From Cyclina sinensis (taxonomy: Eukaryota; Mollusca; Bivalvia; Venerida; Veneridae): a stretch of 64,000 nt of DNA. The stretch spans positions 27,194,550 to 27,258,549 of the forward strand of contig JAAONU010000001.1 in NCBI GenBank assembly GCA_012932295.1, given 5' to 3'. The notes beneath the pieces were generated by a model. That model was given only the letters and a program-made list of their open reading frames with translations. It had not been told where the DNA came from and did not search any database. A program made the translations under genes and the position numbers. This document shows positions 44,808 through 57,238 of the stretch, one piece after another (position 1 is the stretch's first letter; each line of letters starts with the position of its first letter).

Positions 44808-45078
44808 TAAGTGATCTACCATAAAATATAGCACTGTGTTGAGTTCAGATGCGTAGTAATTTAATCACGAAGGCCGAAGGCCTGAGTGATTAAATTACTA
44901 CACATCTGAATGAGAAACAGTACTATATTTAGGAAACAGATTTTGAGTGATCTACCATCAGATATAGCACTGTGTCAAGTTCAGATGTGTAGTAATTTAA
45001 TCATGAAGGCTGTAGGCCTGAGTAATTAAATAATCACGCATCTGAATGAGAAACCGTGCTGGATGGTAGATCACCAAA
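44808..45078. repeat. Two tandem hairpins
   Basis: Each copy (about 44808-44935 and 44948-45078) is an inverted repeat, with arms containing 'cagatgcgtagtaatttaat' and its reverse complement around 'gaaggccgaaggcctgagt'. Copy 2 has point changes in both arms. Confidence 0.82.
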
Positions 45079-45079
45079 A

Positions 45080-45870
45080 CTTTAAAATCTATTTCCATTC
45101 TAACACAGTATGTATTTATAAGGGACACAATTATGTGCACTACTTATCATGCCATTTTTTACAGTTATTGTCCCTTTAACAATTGACATTTAAATAAATA
45201 TCAATAATTTTATCATAGATGAACGTCAAAGAAAATAATATAGCCCATAACAATATTTCACTTATAAAAATATTTTAAAACAATTATCAGTTTACACTGA
45301 CAAATAAGAACAGACGAAAGTTTGCAGTGATGTCAGAGAGCGGGCGCATGTATTCAGCGTGCTATAATGTATATGATATATCATGCTCAATTCCTTCTTT
45401 CTTTATTATTGGCGAATTGCAGAAAGTGTTAGAATTGACGGTAGATCACCAAAACTTTAAAGTCTATTTCCATTATAAAACATTTGTATATATATAAAGG
45501 ACACACTTCCCTGTACTACTTATGATGCCATTTTTATGGTTATTGTCCCCGTCAGGCTATTCCTTTTACCCTGCTATTAATTTCCCACGTTAAAATGAAA
45601 ACAAGGTCATTTTTAGTTTATCAGTTAATAATTTACACTTAAATAAAAATCTATTAACTTTATCATAGACGAACATCAAAGAAGATAATTTAGTCCATAA
45701 CAATATTACACTTATAAAAATATTTTTGAACAATTATCGGTTTACAATGACAAACAAGAACAGCCAAAAGTAGTTTGCAGTGATGTCAGCGGGTGCACGC
45801 ATGTATTCATCATGCTATAATGTATATGATATATCACGCTTAATTCCTCCTTTGTTTATTGTCAGCAAAT
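45080..45870. repeat. Direct duplication, period about 360-400 bp
   Basis: A block from 'aaaactttaaaatctatttc' (45079) to 'tattgtccc', 'catcatagac' and 'ttgcagtgatgtcag' recurs from about 45450. The second copy has a small extra piece near 45550-45620. No coding sequence. Confidence 0.78.
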
Positions 45871-46600
45871 TGCGGATAGTGTTTGAATTTTCATTTAATT
45901 TTGGTCATGGCTTATTGAGGTATCTATCATGTAAGTAATATAATGGTCAAAAGAATAAAAAAGATATTCTTCTAAATGAATTTTAAAAATGTCACTCAGA
46001 AATAAATTTGAATTTTTTTTTACACAAAATCCTTTAAAAAAATGCCAGAATGGATTAGTGGCTTTATCATTTCAAGTTTTAAAATATTGTCTCAGTCACA
46101 CGTTGTTGAAAATGATGACATTTGCATGTAACAGAAGAACTCCACTGGATTACTAAACATCCAGCAAGCCGAGCATGGCTATCATATTTAAAACTTGCAT
46201 CCATTTTCTTCTTCTACTTCATCATTGAACACACTGAAAATAGAATTGATATATACACAATTAATTTCAAAGCTACAATTATTACAAATTTTATATACAG
46301 GGTGTGAAAGTTTGAAGACATGACTTAAAACAGTGCAGACTTTTCTAATGAGAGTTCCATATTCAAATTCTTTAATACTATAATTTTATTGCCTGTATAT
46401 TAGCTTAACAAGAACATAAAACTATCAAACTCCAAAAGCAGTGTTTTGAGAGTGTTGCTTCAGCTGGCTTGTATTTTGTTTACTGTTTTTTTCTCCTTGA
46501 AACCACAAACAGATGTAAGATTGTATTTTTTTCGAAATCTAAAGCTATTATCTGTAATCTTACATCCTACCCCCATTTCAAATTTAGAGCACTATTTAAT
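45871..46600. other. AT-rich intergenic DNA
   Basis: Nothing recognised. Confidence 0.45.
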
Positions 46601-48250
46601 GACGACCAAAATTAATGGTTCTGGGTCATCCCCTGTAGGGAGAGGGGATGGGGGCTTGGTGCCAAATTATTTTCAAATCAGGTCAGGAGTTTCAGAGAAA
46701 AAGAACTTTTTTCCCTTATAATTGCCATGGTAACCAGAGTTCTGAATGGAATTCCATTTTCAAATAATATTGAAAGAGGGCCCTTTTTGATCATTCCTGT
46801 GAAGTTTGATAGAAATTGGCCTACTGGCTTGAAAGGAGAAGATTTTGAAAAAAAAATCCTATAAGAGAGGGCCCACAGGGCCCTAGGTTACTCAGCAGTG
46901 TATCAAGACTCATAGTGGGGTCAATTATGATGGGTAAGATGTGTTTTCAGTTTATAATATAAAGTATCTTGGTAGAGCTCTACAAGAGGATGCCTCACAT
47001 CAAATAACAAAGCTCTGTGTCAAGTCCTTTTAGAGGAGAAGATTTTTAAAGTTTCTTCCTATATATGTCTTTATAAAACCAGGTGACCCTACATTGCATT
47101 GAATAGCACTAAATAATAGCAGAAATAAAAGTAGTTAATCATTTGCTTGTATACATCACCTAACAATGATAAATGTTAAATAGAATGCAAGGCAAATATT
47201 TCAGCATGTGAAACAAAACACAATTATCATATGTATCTAATACTGAAATATAAAGGTAATTGCATAAAAAAATGATAAGTCATAAAGACTTGAAAATTTA
47301 ACCCTTGACCTTAATGGTCAATACTGAATATGGGACAGGGTCATATGAAGCATGCCAAATGAGTAACAAGTGTTCATATATATATATCATTTCCAAATAT
47401 AAAGGCCATAGCTTAAACAATAATGAAATTATGAAGGTTTAAAAATTTGACCTTTGACCTTAACAGGCAAGGTCATATTGGGTTCAAGATCAAATATCTG
47501 CTTGTCAAATGATAACAAGGGTACCACTGTCACACAATACACCCATCACAAAAGCTTTGTAGAAGATGTGGGCATAATGGATAACAAGAGCCACGGCAAG
47601 CGGGGGCAATGCTCGACTTTTTCCTATTTCCAAAAGCAAACACATCAGAGGAAGCACATTGTGGTGAAGGGATTTCAAATGAAACATCATTTGGAAATAT
47701 AATTATACATAACAAAGTTATGGCCAATTTTAGCAACATTCAGAAATTTGACCTTAAAGGTCTAGGTCAAGTTCAGTTTAACCTTCTTAGGAGGTATTGT
47801 CTAAAAGGTAGTTATGTCCAAGCATGAAGACACTACATCTATTAACAACAAAGATATAGCCAAGTTAAGCAATGTCAAGGTCATTTAAAGGTCAAGGTAA
47901 AACTTGAATTGTTCAACATGTTTTTTTTATTCTCAGTGTTGTTTTGTCCCTGTATAGATCAAATCCCTCCATAAATAACATAAATTTGGCTATTTTTCGT
48001 AAATTCAATAATCTGGACTTGACTGTCAAGGTCATTTTAAGGTAAAGGTCATACTTGAATAATTTAACATGTAGGTTTTGTCATGAGCGTTGTTTTGTCC
48101 AAGTATTAATAAAAAAGAACTAAAAATGACATTATGGCCAATATGAGCAAAATTAAATAATTTGACCTAATATAATATCCATATTGTAGCTGCAAAAACA
48201 AAAAAGTAGGTCAACAGGTCAAGGTAAATATTGGTTAAGGTTGCATCTGA
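46601..48250 (-). repeat. Family A fragments and 'gaccttaacggtcaaggtc' repeats
   Basis: 46610-47090 carries inverted family A phrases. 47280-48250 is a set of diverged units with 'gtcaaggtcatttaaaggtc', including 'gataacaagagccacggc' near 47581, whose sibling occurs at 53428. Frames here on both strands are repeat-derived. Confidence 0.6.
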
Positions 48251-48289
48251 AATCTGCATGTGAAGTTATCAGTATAGTTCAAATTTCTA

Positions 48290-48990
48290 TATTGCAGCTG
48301 TGTCAAAAAAACCCAGGTGTATAAGTTCACATGCTGTCAACTATTCTTATAAAATTTCAGGGCTCTAGCAGGTATATGTTTGGAGTAACACAGGACACAC
48401 ATCTAACTAGAGATGTCTCCATAGGACACGGATGAACCCACATCTTGTTACAAAAAATCCTGTACAATTACAGGTGTGTATAAACATTGCCCTTAACATA
48501 AAGGAGCCTGAAAATGCAAACTTTTGCTTAATCAGATGGCAAAACTCTGTCAATCTCCAAAAATTTGTGTCAAAATACCCCGGTACATAAGTTTATATGC
48601 TGACAATTATTCTTAAAAAGTTTCATAACTTCAGATGTTTACTCAGTGGAAATTCATGGCAGTGGAATGCAGCAACAACTATGCTTGGTACTTATGATTC
48701 TTGCAAATTATTATTAAAATCTGTTTAATAGTTGATAAGAAACAGTCCGGAAAAACTGATGTGTAAAAGATATATATCAAGGGTCCATAATACAGTGAAT
48801 AATCATCGGTGTGGGACGTATAATATGCACAACTAGTCTTGGAATTTATGATTCTTGCAAAGTATTTTTAAAATCTATGTGATAGTGCTGAGAAACAGTC
48901 CCGACAAATTTTGCTGACAGACAGCTTGCCGGCCGGACTGACCAACCAACCAACACACTTGAATCCAAAATACTCCCCTGGAAGTATAAT
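48290..48990 (-). repeat. Family G copy, reverse orientation
   Basis: It shares inverted text with 20690-21060, including 'aactagagatgtctccatag' (near 48402) and 'gtgtcaaaataccccggtac'. Confidence 0.65.
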
Positions 48991-50497
48991 AAAATCATAT
49001 TCCAGGTAATGCTTTAATTAACTACCTAACCTATTTAGGTCAAGTAAGCCGATGTGCTATAAACCATATAGCGAATCTACTGAGCAGCGAATAGATTAGG
49101 TGCAAAAGAATATATATACACAGATAGTGAACTGACAGGTAGCGAAACATCCAGTATTCTATACAAACAAAAGTGTGTACTAAATTGTAATACACATGCT
49201 TTTCATGTCATTATTCAATAAGTAATTTAAAAAAAAAAAAAAAAAAAAACTGGAAAAAGCATAATTATTATATTAGCCAATATCAACTGAGTTCTAATTT
49301 TGTCATTAGAAGCGCCAACAGCAGTTACTTCCCTGAATGAAGGTGAAATTACTGGGTTAGGGCAAAGTCAAACTCACTTATTTATATTAAGGGATGGACT
49401 GATACTTTCATTTTCATACTTGTTTCAGATTAATACCTTGCTTAAATTTCAGTAATTTCTATTCAGTGAGACGACATAACAATAAAAAAAATAATAATCA
49501 TAAATAACAATTTGTCCACAATTTTTTATATAACTTTGACAATATCAAATATAGCGCTTTCCTGAGAACTGAATTATAATGGTTGGAAAACTAAATATGG
49601 ACAAAAATGTCAATATTTCCACAGCAACTTAACTTTAAATATGTACATTTAAAGATGATTTTAATTAAAATTTGTATCTGTGTACTCTACCTTGTGTGAG
49701 GAATTCTCAATCTGATTAAATCTGAAACAAATTTGACCAGTTCCATATTAAGCAAGCAGAGTTGTCATAGCAACCTAACAGCTGTCTTAACATAAATATA
49801 TTTTGGGTAAACTACTGTATGTTTTCCTTTTCTAACTGTTTGACGAAACTTGAGTATATACATGTATCATAAGTATTTCATCACAGTATAAAGTTATTGT
49901 TGCCATAGAAACAGCTGATCGTGAAAAGAATTATTGTGAAGTCAAAAGCAACATATCTAACACAAATTGTGATAATTTTAAGCAATATTATAATAGGGCC
50001 AAATTTGATAGTGAACTGACTGACCCCTTTGGCAAAACATGAGGTGCAAGGAGGAGTTTATCTTCTTATTAGACAAACAAAAATGATTCTTTCCAATATG
50101 TGTTTGGCAGGGTGGGTGGAATAATTTTATACTCTGCACACTCAATATTTTACATATTACACTAGAATTCAAGGCACTTAAAAGTGCAGAAAGACTGTCG
50201 GCTGTTAGGGGTGAAGGTTCCTGCTCAGACACACATTTTGCATAATCATCCATCTGTTTTGAATTAAGAGAGTCTTCAAATAAACAGAATGTTGATTGCA
50301 GTTTTTCAGGAGAATGTCATTTTGAGTAAAATATTGATGAAAATCTATTTTTAGCTCTAGTGTCCACTGTGTGCAATGAAGCTGAACATTTGAGCAATTT
50401 TTATCAGAGAGCTATGTAAGGAACATTTGCAAAATTTGGTGGAAATGACCTTGTTGTTTAGAACATGTTGTCTGAATTTTTTTCTATCTTTAGCTTC
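48991..50497. other. AT-rich intergenic DNA
   Basis: A 20-bp A-run lies near 49230-49249. No exon was recognised. Confidence 0.5.
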
Positions 50498-50622
50498 TAC
50501 CCAAACCAAAATCGCAAGCTTTTAAAAAAGCTAAGCAAGCATCAATAGTCAATGTAAGCTTGCGACAAGCTTGCAGCAAGCTTGTCGCAAGCTTACCGCA
50601 AGCTTTCATTATGGTTTGGGTA
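50498..50622. repeat. 125-bp foldback element rich in AAGCTT
   Basis: The ends TACCCAAACC (50498-50507) and GGTTTGGGTA (50613-50622) are exact inverted repeats. The centre contains a 35-bp near-perfect palindrome built of 'gcttgcgacaagcttgc' and its complement. HindIII-type AAGCTT motifs recur throughout. Confidence 0.88.
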
Positions 50623-52315
50623 CACCCTTTTGTACAATGGAGTGGAATGGTTTCATCAATTTTAGAAAAGGGCAATATAAGGAACATTTCTGTCATTTGG
50701 TTGAAAAATGGCCTTGTAGTTTTAGATGAATGTCATTTAAAGTAAAATTTTGACAACGCATTATGAACACTGGACACAGGGTTATTCCAATGGCTCTACT
50801 TTTTCCATAAAACACAGCATCTTTGTTACTATTTTTTTTGTAAACTCAGTGGTGTAGAAAAAGGAGGTGTGCCTATACTATTTCTATTTAACAAAAATTT
50901 GGTTTCTGTGCTTGTTATCTCAAAATCTAAACATATTTGTCCACAGTTATAGTATACACCTAACAAAAAGACGATGTATGAAGGAAGAAGTCATTATGAT
51001 TAGGTGAAAATAACTCTTAAAATATCTACTTTTGGATAGCATTCTAATTACAAGATCATCCCTGGATAAGCCAGTGTCAGTGCATTAATATATCACTGTT
51101 AAAATGGACGCGTCCCTTGGCTGAATTTGATTTGCAGTTCTAAAGACTGTTGGTTGTCACCGAAAGTTTAAAAGCTATGAATTTGGGTTTATTAGATAAG
51201 CTATTAATTATTGTGATAAGTGATCAATGCTTTGGGTTGAATGTTTTACAAGAAAATGCATGTACAATGTTAGTATTAGTGTTTGTTAAACATTTTATGG
51301 ACTTCGATGTAAGTTTGACCATTATCAGACACTTGACATTAATTCAAGTTACTTCCTATTATTTTTTAGTGTTATCAGTTAGCTATATAACTAAATAGGA
51401 AATGGAGTTGATTTCCAGTTTTCTTAAAATTTACATAAACACATTAATAATAAGCAGGAAGAGGGACGGCCGAACGTTTTTTTAAATTTTGTTTTAAGCC
51501 TTTGTGTCATTTCCTGGCTGTTTCCATGGACTTATATATTGAGTGACTGTTCTTTGGAACTACAGTAATATCCCCTCAAATCTGAACAAGCTTGGGACTT
51601 TGCCTTTTGTCCAGTTTCAAGGGGTATCCAGTTTGGAAGGGTTTTCTATATTAGGAAACAGAGGTTGTTGTCTTTTTTTTGCATGACTGCATTTTGTACC
51701 ACTGTCTTGGTTCAATGCAGTACAAGAGGATTTTGTTTGGTGTTTTATGCTGCTTTCAATAATATTCCTGTCATTTTGCAATTGGTTAAAGGAAATGGAC
51801 ATTAAATAGTCGTTTTAAAGCATTAAAGCAGTGTGAAACAAAGAAAGAGTATATTGTACAAAAACGTATATAATTGATTGCCAATGGAAATTTGTCATCT
51901 TATGTTTACAATCTGTAGGAAGTTGCAAAGAAACTATTTTCAGCAATGCAATTTACAGCTATGAATTAACCTAAATTACCTACTAACCAAATGATTTGAT
52001 TAAATCAAGTGACTGACCAAACAACCAAACAAGGAAACAATCAAAATTGCAAAATTTTGTTGATGGTGTCTCTTACCATCTTATTTCATGCCATTATATT
52101 TGACAACTGATCAAACATTGCTAGGGCAAATAAGTAATATAAGCATTACACAGTTGTTACAGTGATTAAATAAATACAAATACTTGCAGTGGGATTTTTT
52201 TCTAGGTTTATTTTCTCACCTGTGACAATTGTACTGACACTATTTCTTCCTTTTCAAACTGGAAAGCTTAGCCCACACTAGAAAGTTACAACAAATGTAA
52301 TATAATTTACTTCCT
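50623..52315. other. AT-rich intergenic DNA
   Basis: No gene or clear repeat. A few long frames (for example 51150-51398) show no domain and have the composition of AT-rich noise. Confidence 0.45.
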
Positions 52316-52316
52316 T

Positions 52317-53030
52317 AACAAGAACTGTCAATGTAAGACGACAATGCCCCCGAAGTGGTGCTTTGACTTTGAGCTGAGGACCAGTCATTCACAGGGTCAA
52401 GGTCAAATAAATATAAGTCAATGGAATGGTCTTGTCCAAAGGGGTGATGTGTCAAAGTATGAAGTAAATCGACTTTGTAATAAGGAGGTTATGGTCAATG
52501 TTTAAGTTTTCAGACAATTGGATCTTCAAGGTAAAGGTCATTCAGGGGTCAAGGTCAGATAAATATAGGTCAATTGGAAGGCCTTGTCCAAAGTGTTGTT
52601 GTCTCCAAGTATGAAGTAAATCCAGTTACTAATAAAGAAGTTATGGTCAATGTTAAAGTTTTTGGACAATTGGATCTTCAATTTGAAGGTCATTCAGAGG
52701 TCAAGGTAGAATAAATTTAAGTCAGTGGGAAGGTTTTATCAAAAGGGGTGTTGTGTCCAAATATGAAGTAAATCCACTTACTAAAAAGGAAGTTATGGCT
52801 GGCCCAATGTTAAAGTTTTTGGACAAGTGGATCTTCAAGGTGAAGTCATACAGGGGTCAAGGTCAAATAATTAAAGGTCAGTGGGAAGGTCTTGTCCAAA
52901 GGGGTCTTATGTCCAAGTATGAAGTAAATCCACTTACTAACTAGGAAGTTATGGCAAATGTTAAAATTTTCGGACAGACTGACCGACGGACAGCTCAAAA
53001 CTATATGCCTCCCTTCGGGGGCATAATAAA
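52317..53030 (-). repeat. Tandem element, four units of about 165 bp
   Basis: It opens with an inverted tip ('aacaagaactgtcaatg') and 'atgcccccgaag'. The units carry 'aaggtcattcaggggtcaag' and 'tatgaagtaaatccactta'. It closes with 'cccttcgggggcataat', so its ends are partly inverted repeats of each other. Confidence 0.78.
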
Positions 53031-53159
53031 AAGTAACACCTAGAACACTTCCTTCATCAGAATTTGATCTACTCAATTGTAAAACCAAGGTTTTTACCTC
53101 AAAAATTTACCTGAATTTAGAGCAAGAGAACAATGACAAAATCTGTCCTGTCACCTCAT

Positions 53160-54060
53160 AAGTAAAGATTATATAAAAGGGCATAATGGACCTGGGTTGG
53201 TAAGAATGTGGTAGTGGTGGGGGAAGTGGGTTGGGGGGGGGGGGGGGGGGGGCAGTGGTTCACAGCAAATGAAAATAAGCCCCCTGTTAAAGCCTACCCA
53301 AAAAAATATCTGTGACAAATTACATTTAAATCTGCCAAGTTTTTTCAGAAAAGAAGATTTTAACAAGGGTGCCATTGTCACAAAATATGCCTGTCACAAA
53401 AGCTTTGCAGAAGACGTGGGCATAATGGATAACAAGAGCACCACAAGGCGGAGCAAAAATACACCTATCAATTGAGCAATTTGATTCAATAACATCTATC
53501 TACCTATGAAGTTTCAAGTCAATAGCTTTGATAATGTAGGAGTATGGTCCAAACAAACATAAAGTTTGAAAATATAACTAAGGGGATTAACTCCAAAATC
53601 ATGAAGTGTACAGTAACTGTTCTTGTTTACTGCACTCCATCTCAATGAGATCTATCTACCTGAGGAGTTTAAAGTCAACAGCTTTGATAACATAGGATTT
53701 ATGCTCTGGACAAGAAAATCAAACAAAGGAGCATAACTCCAAAATCATGAAGTGCAGAGTGATGGTTCTTATGCATTGCATTCTGGCTCAATTAGATCTA
53801 TCCACCTATGAAGTTTCAAGTCAATAGCTTTGATAAAGTTGCAGTTATGCTCCGGACAGGAAAATTAAACAAAGGGGAATAACTCCAAAATCATGAAGTG
53901 CAGAGTAATGGTTCATGTGCACTGCACTCCGTCTCAATGAGATCTATCCACCCAAGAAGTTTTAAGTCAATAGTTTTGATAGTGTAAGAGTTCGGACGCT
54001 GCCCGTCTGCAGGCCAAGGGTTACCACATAATACGTCCCATCTTTGACGGGCTTATAAAA
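53160..54060 (-). repeat. G-run and tandem element of about 130-bp units
   Basis: A G-run lies at about 53233-53252. From 53365 the text 'gtcacaaaatatgcctgtc' and 'gataacaagagcaccac' leads into about four units with 'aactccaaaatcatgaagtg' and 'tcaatgagatctatcca'. It ends near 54055 ('gacgggcttataaaa'). A related start occurs at 47517-47600. Confidence 0.7.
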
Positions 54061-54210
54061 AAAAGAGTTGTTAGTAGGGAAGCAACTTTTACTATTTCTG
54101 GTGCTGGATAGTGAAACAAACATTTGACAGACCTCTAAGTATGACACTGACCTTTGACCTAGAGACCTGGTTGATGCGCACAACACTATGTTTCATGGTT
54201 GTGAACTATT

Positions 54211-54485
54211 GTATAAAGCAGGGCTCCCGAAAACCGAAAATTTGCCGGTTTTGACCGAATTTTATCTCTATGGACCGATTTCGATGTCCAAAAGTCCTTA
54301 AAAAATCGGTCCAGATAATTTCCAAAATAAGAAAAATCTGTCTAACTTTTCAAAAAACAGTCAAAATCTCACACCAAAACCTCAATTGATTGCTAATCCG
54401 GTACTTCACACCTATCATAAAACCATAAAACTGTCACTGTTGCCCGCTGTTGAGATTTCAAAATTTTAGGAGCCCTGGTATAAAG
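54211..54485. mobile_element. hAT-like deletion derivative, 259 bp, exact 8-bp target duplication
   Basis: The element at 54219-54477 has termini CAGGGCTCC and GGAGCCCTG, flanked by exact GTATAAAG on both sides (54211-54218 and 54478-54485). It is the same family as 27114-27807 in opposite orientation, with about 435 bp of interior missing. The junction lies after 'tgaaatctcaa' as read from that family's left end. Confidence 0.93.
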
Positions 54486-56880
54486 TATTACTAAAATCCC
54501 TCAATGCATGTAGAAGATATGTTCCCCGACAAAATCTGGACATTTCATCATTTCTAGTGACCTTGACCTTACATATATGGACCAGGATTATGTGTGTAAC
54601 CCTCAGTCTCATGATGGTAAACATTTATGTTAGAATCCCTCAATTCATGATGACTAAATGGTCCATACACACATTCTCATATTGTTATATGATCTTTGAC
54701 CTCTATGTGTGACCACAGGGACCTGAATTTTGTGTACAACACTGCCTTACAATGGTCAACATTTGTGCCAAGTTATATTAAAGTCTCTCAATACATGTAG
54801 AGGTTTTGGTCTGGAAAAGCGTTTTCCACTGACCTCTAGGTGTGATCTTAAGTATCAATTAATACTAAAATCCCTCCATGCATGTAGAAGACAAAATCTG
54901 GACATTGCACGCGACACCCTGCCTCACAATGGTGAACATTTATGCAAAGTTATATTAAAATCCCTCAATGCATGAAGAAGTTTTGCTCTGACTTCTGTGA
55001 CCTTGACCTCTGACTTAGAGACCCGTTTCATGTGCATGACACTACCCCCCATGATGGTGAACACTGGTACCATTAGAAACATAGGGAAAATTAGCCCCAA
55101 CCTTGGGCAAACATCTTTTTTCCCAGACCTCTGTATATTTCACAATCTATACTGAGGGTCACCCAAAGCACATTTCTGCCAAATTATTTTAAAATCTAGT
55201 CAGCAATATCTACACTTACTGATCTTGCACACCAAGTTCAAACTGACAGTCATGTAGATGAGGAAGAAGTTCACATCACATGATCTTGCTATGTTAGTTG
55301 TTTGGGTCACAAGATTTCTTCAACAGACTAATGCAAAGACCATAAGACCATAAGATGACTCCCATATCCCCAAAAACAAAGTTTTGGCAGGTGTAAAATA
55401 AGATTTTCTGCAGTTGTCCCATAATTACATAAAGGGTCACTAAAGGAACATCTGAGTCAAACTATTTTCAAACTGGACTGGCAATATCTAGGAAGATTTT
55501 TAAAGTTTCCTACACAGACATATATAATGAAAATAAGCCCTGCCCCTAGCAACCATTTTCTTTTCACAGAATAAAATCTATTTCAAAATTTATATAGACT
55601 GTCACACATATGTGTGCCATTTGTGCCATATAGTTTCTGAGAAAAAGAGCTTTGAAGGAGTACCTACCCATCCTATGTGAGTAAATAGTTAAGTTCTTGA
55701 GTTTGAGCTTTTCCATAAGTCTAAGCAAAAGCATTTGCTCAGGTGAGACATAAATAAATTATAAGCTTTAGTGACCTTAACCTTGACCCAATGACCTCAT
55801 GCCCCACCTTAGGGTAGAGGTACATGCCAGGATCCAAAAATCTAAGTTATTGGTCACTAAATGAGGGCTGTATAAAGTAACGTAGGAGAATCTATTTTTA
55901 TCCTCAGTGAGCTTGACTCCCAGTAAATAGCAGAGGTTCATGCAAGGCATCTACATATCAAATATCTAAAATCTGAGATAATAAATGAAGGCTCTATGAC
56001 AAGAAAAAAAATCTACTTTTAGCCTCTGTGACCTTGACCTTGACACCAGTGACCTCAAAACCAGACCTTATGGTAGAGGTCATTGCAAGTTTCCTACATA
56101 CTTAATATTTGAGATATCAGTTATTAAATTTACTGTCTATTGGGAAAAGATATATTTTAAGCCTTGGTGATCTTGACTTTGACCCCAGTGAATGACAAAA
56201 GCTTATGCAAGGTACCTATATCCCAAATATCTGAGATATCTATCCATAAATAAGGCTCTATAATGAAAAGTTGAGGTCTATCTTTAGCCCTGCTGACCCT
56301 AGGGACAGGGTCAATTTTGACTCCAGGGCCAAGATTTGAACACAAATTTGAGAGGGGTCCACTAGCTTATGTCACACATCCAATATCTAAACACTGGACC
56401 ATGTGGTTTCTGAGTAGAAGATTTGTTAAAGTTTTTTCCAAGTCTTTAAAAAATCAAATGATCCTTGGGACAGGGTCAATTTTGACCATGGGAGGATATT
56501 TTGATCATTCTTGCTAGAGGACCTCCGGATGATTTTCTATGCAAAATATCTAAGCCCTAGGCCATGTGGTTTCATTGTAGAACATTTTCAAAGTTTTCTC
56601 TATTTATGCCTTCATTAATCAAGTGACCCCCAGTTCTGAGCCATTAATGACCCCAGGGGCATAATTTGAACATTTTTTGTAGAAGAACTACAGGTGAACC
56701 TGTATGCCAAATGTCAAACCCCAAGGCAAAGCAGTTTCAGACAAGAAGATTTTTAAAGTTTTCCCTATATAAACCTATGTAAAATCATGTTGCAGCTGGG
56801 GTAGGGCCAATTTTGACCCCAGTGACATAATTTGAACAAACTTGATTGAGGTCTACTAATTGTTTCTACGTACTAAATAC
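54486..56880 (-). repeat. Mosaic of diverged dispersed repeats
   Basis: 54490-55080 carries units with 'atgcatgtagaag' and 'gtgaacattta'. 55080-55750 is inverted family-A-like text. 55750-56290 repeats 'gtgaccttgacc' and 'ggtagaggt'. 56290-56870 is inverted family A ('gacaagaagatttttaaag'). No exon was recognised, though a missing last ADAP exon could lie here. Confidence 0.6.
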
Positions 56881-56988
56881 CAGTAGTTGTTATACAGTTT
56901 AACTGCTGTAGGAAAGAACGAAAAGACAATGCTGAATTGTTGCTACAGTAAGGTTAGAAGTCCTAGGAAAAGAGTAAGAACTGTGAGC

Positions 56989-56994
56989 TTTATT
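56989..56994 (-). other. AATAAA overlapping the ADAP stop codon
   Basis: On the minus strand the sequence AGGAAATAAAGC places an AATAAA hexamer across the TAA stop of the last readable ADAP exon. If used, the 3' untranslated region would be only about 15-30 nt. Confidence 0.4.
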
Positions 56995-57238
56995 TCCTTG
57001 ACCTGAAACATACAAACTTACTTTTAATATCTTGTGGTGTTGGTGGGTTATTTATCACACTGGTAAGTGCAACAATCCACCTCTCTTTATCTTGCATACT
57101 CTCAGCCTTGAGTTCAAAACCTCGTTCTGGTGTAACGAGGACAAACTCTAGAGGATCTGACTTGTTCCTTGTGCTATTGCCTACAGAATAACCTGCATCT
57201 TTGTGACCTATGTATACCTCACCTTTAGGAGTTGGTGC
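56990..57238 (-). CDS. ADAP (centaurin-alpha) exon: second half of PH2
   Basis: It encodes APTPKGEVYIGHKDAGYSVG, then FVLVTPERGFELKAESMQDK and ERWIVALTSVINNPPTPQDI. This matches the C-terminal PH domain of ADAP1/ADAP2 (GEVFIG-K-GY, VTPDR-F, the invariant PH tryptophan, and the ending RP-PQ). The acceptor is tttatttcag, phase 0. The frame runs 82 codons to TAA at 56990-56992. A strong donor (AAAA then GTAAGT) at 57022/57021 may end the exon earlier, which would leave the last residues to another exon. Confidence 0.88.
   Translation of the reverse strand, partial: APTPKGEVYIGHKDAGYSVGNSTRNKSDPLEFVLVTPERGFELKAESMQDKERWIVALTSVINNPPTPQDIKSKFVCFRSRK

Noticed and set aside
56999..57021. A 19-nt intron (GTAAGT to TTTCAG) inside the last ADAP exon
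   Set aside because: Far too short to be spliced in animals. The acceptor-like end is probably chance.
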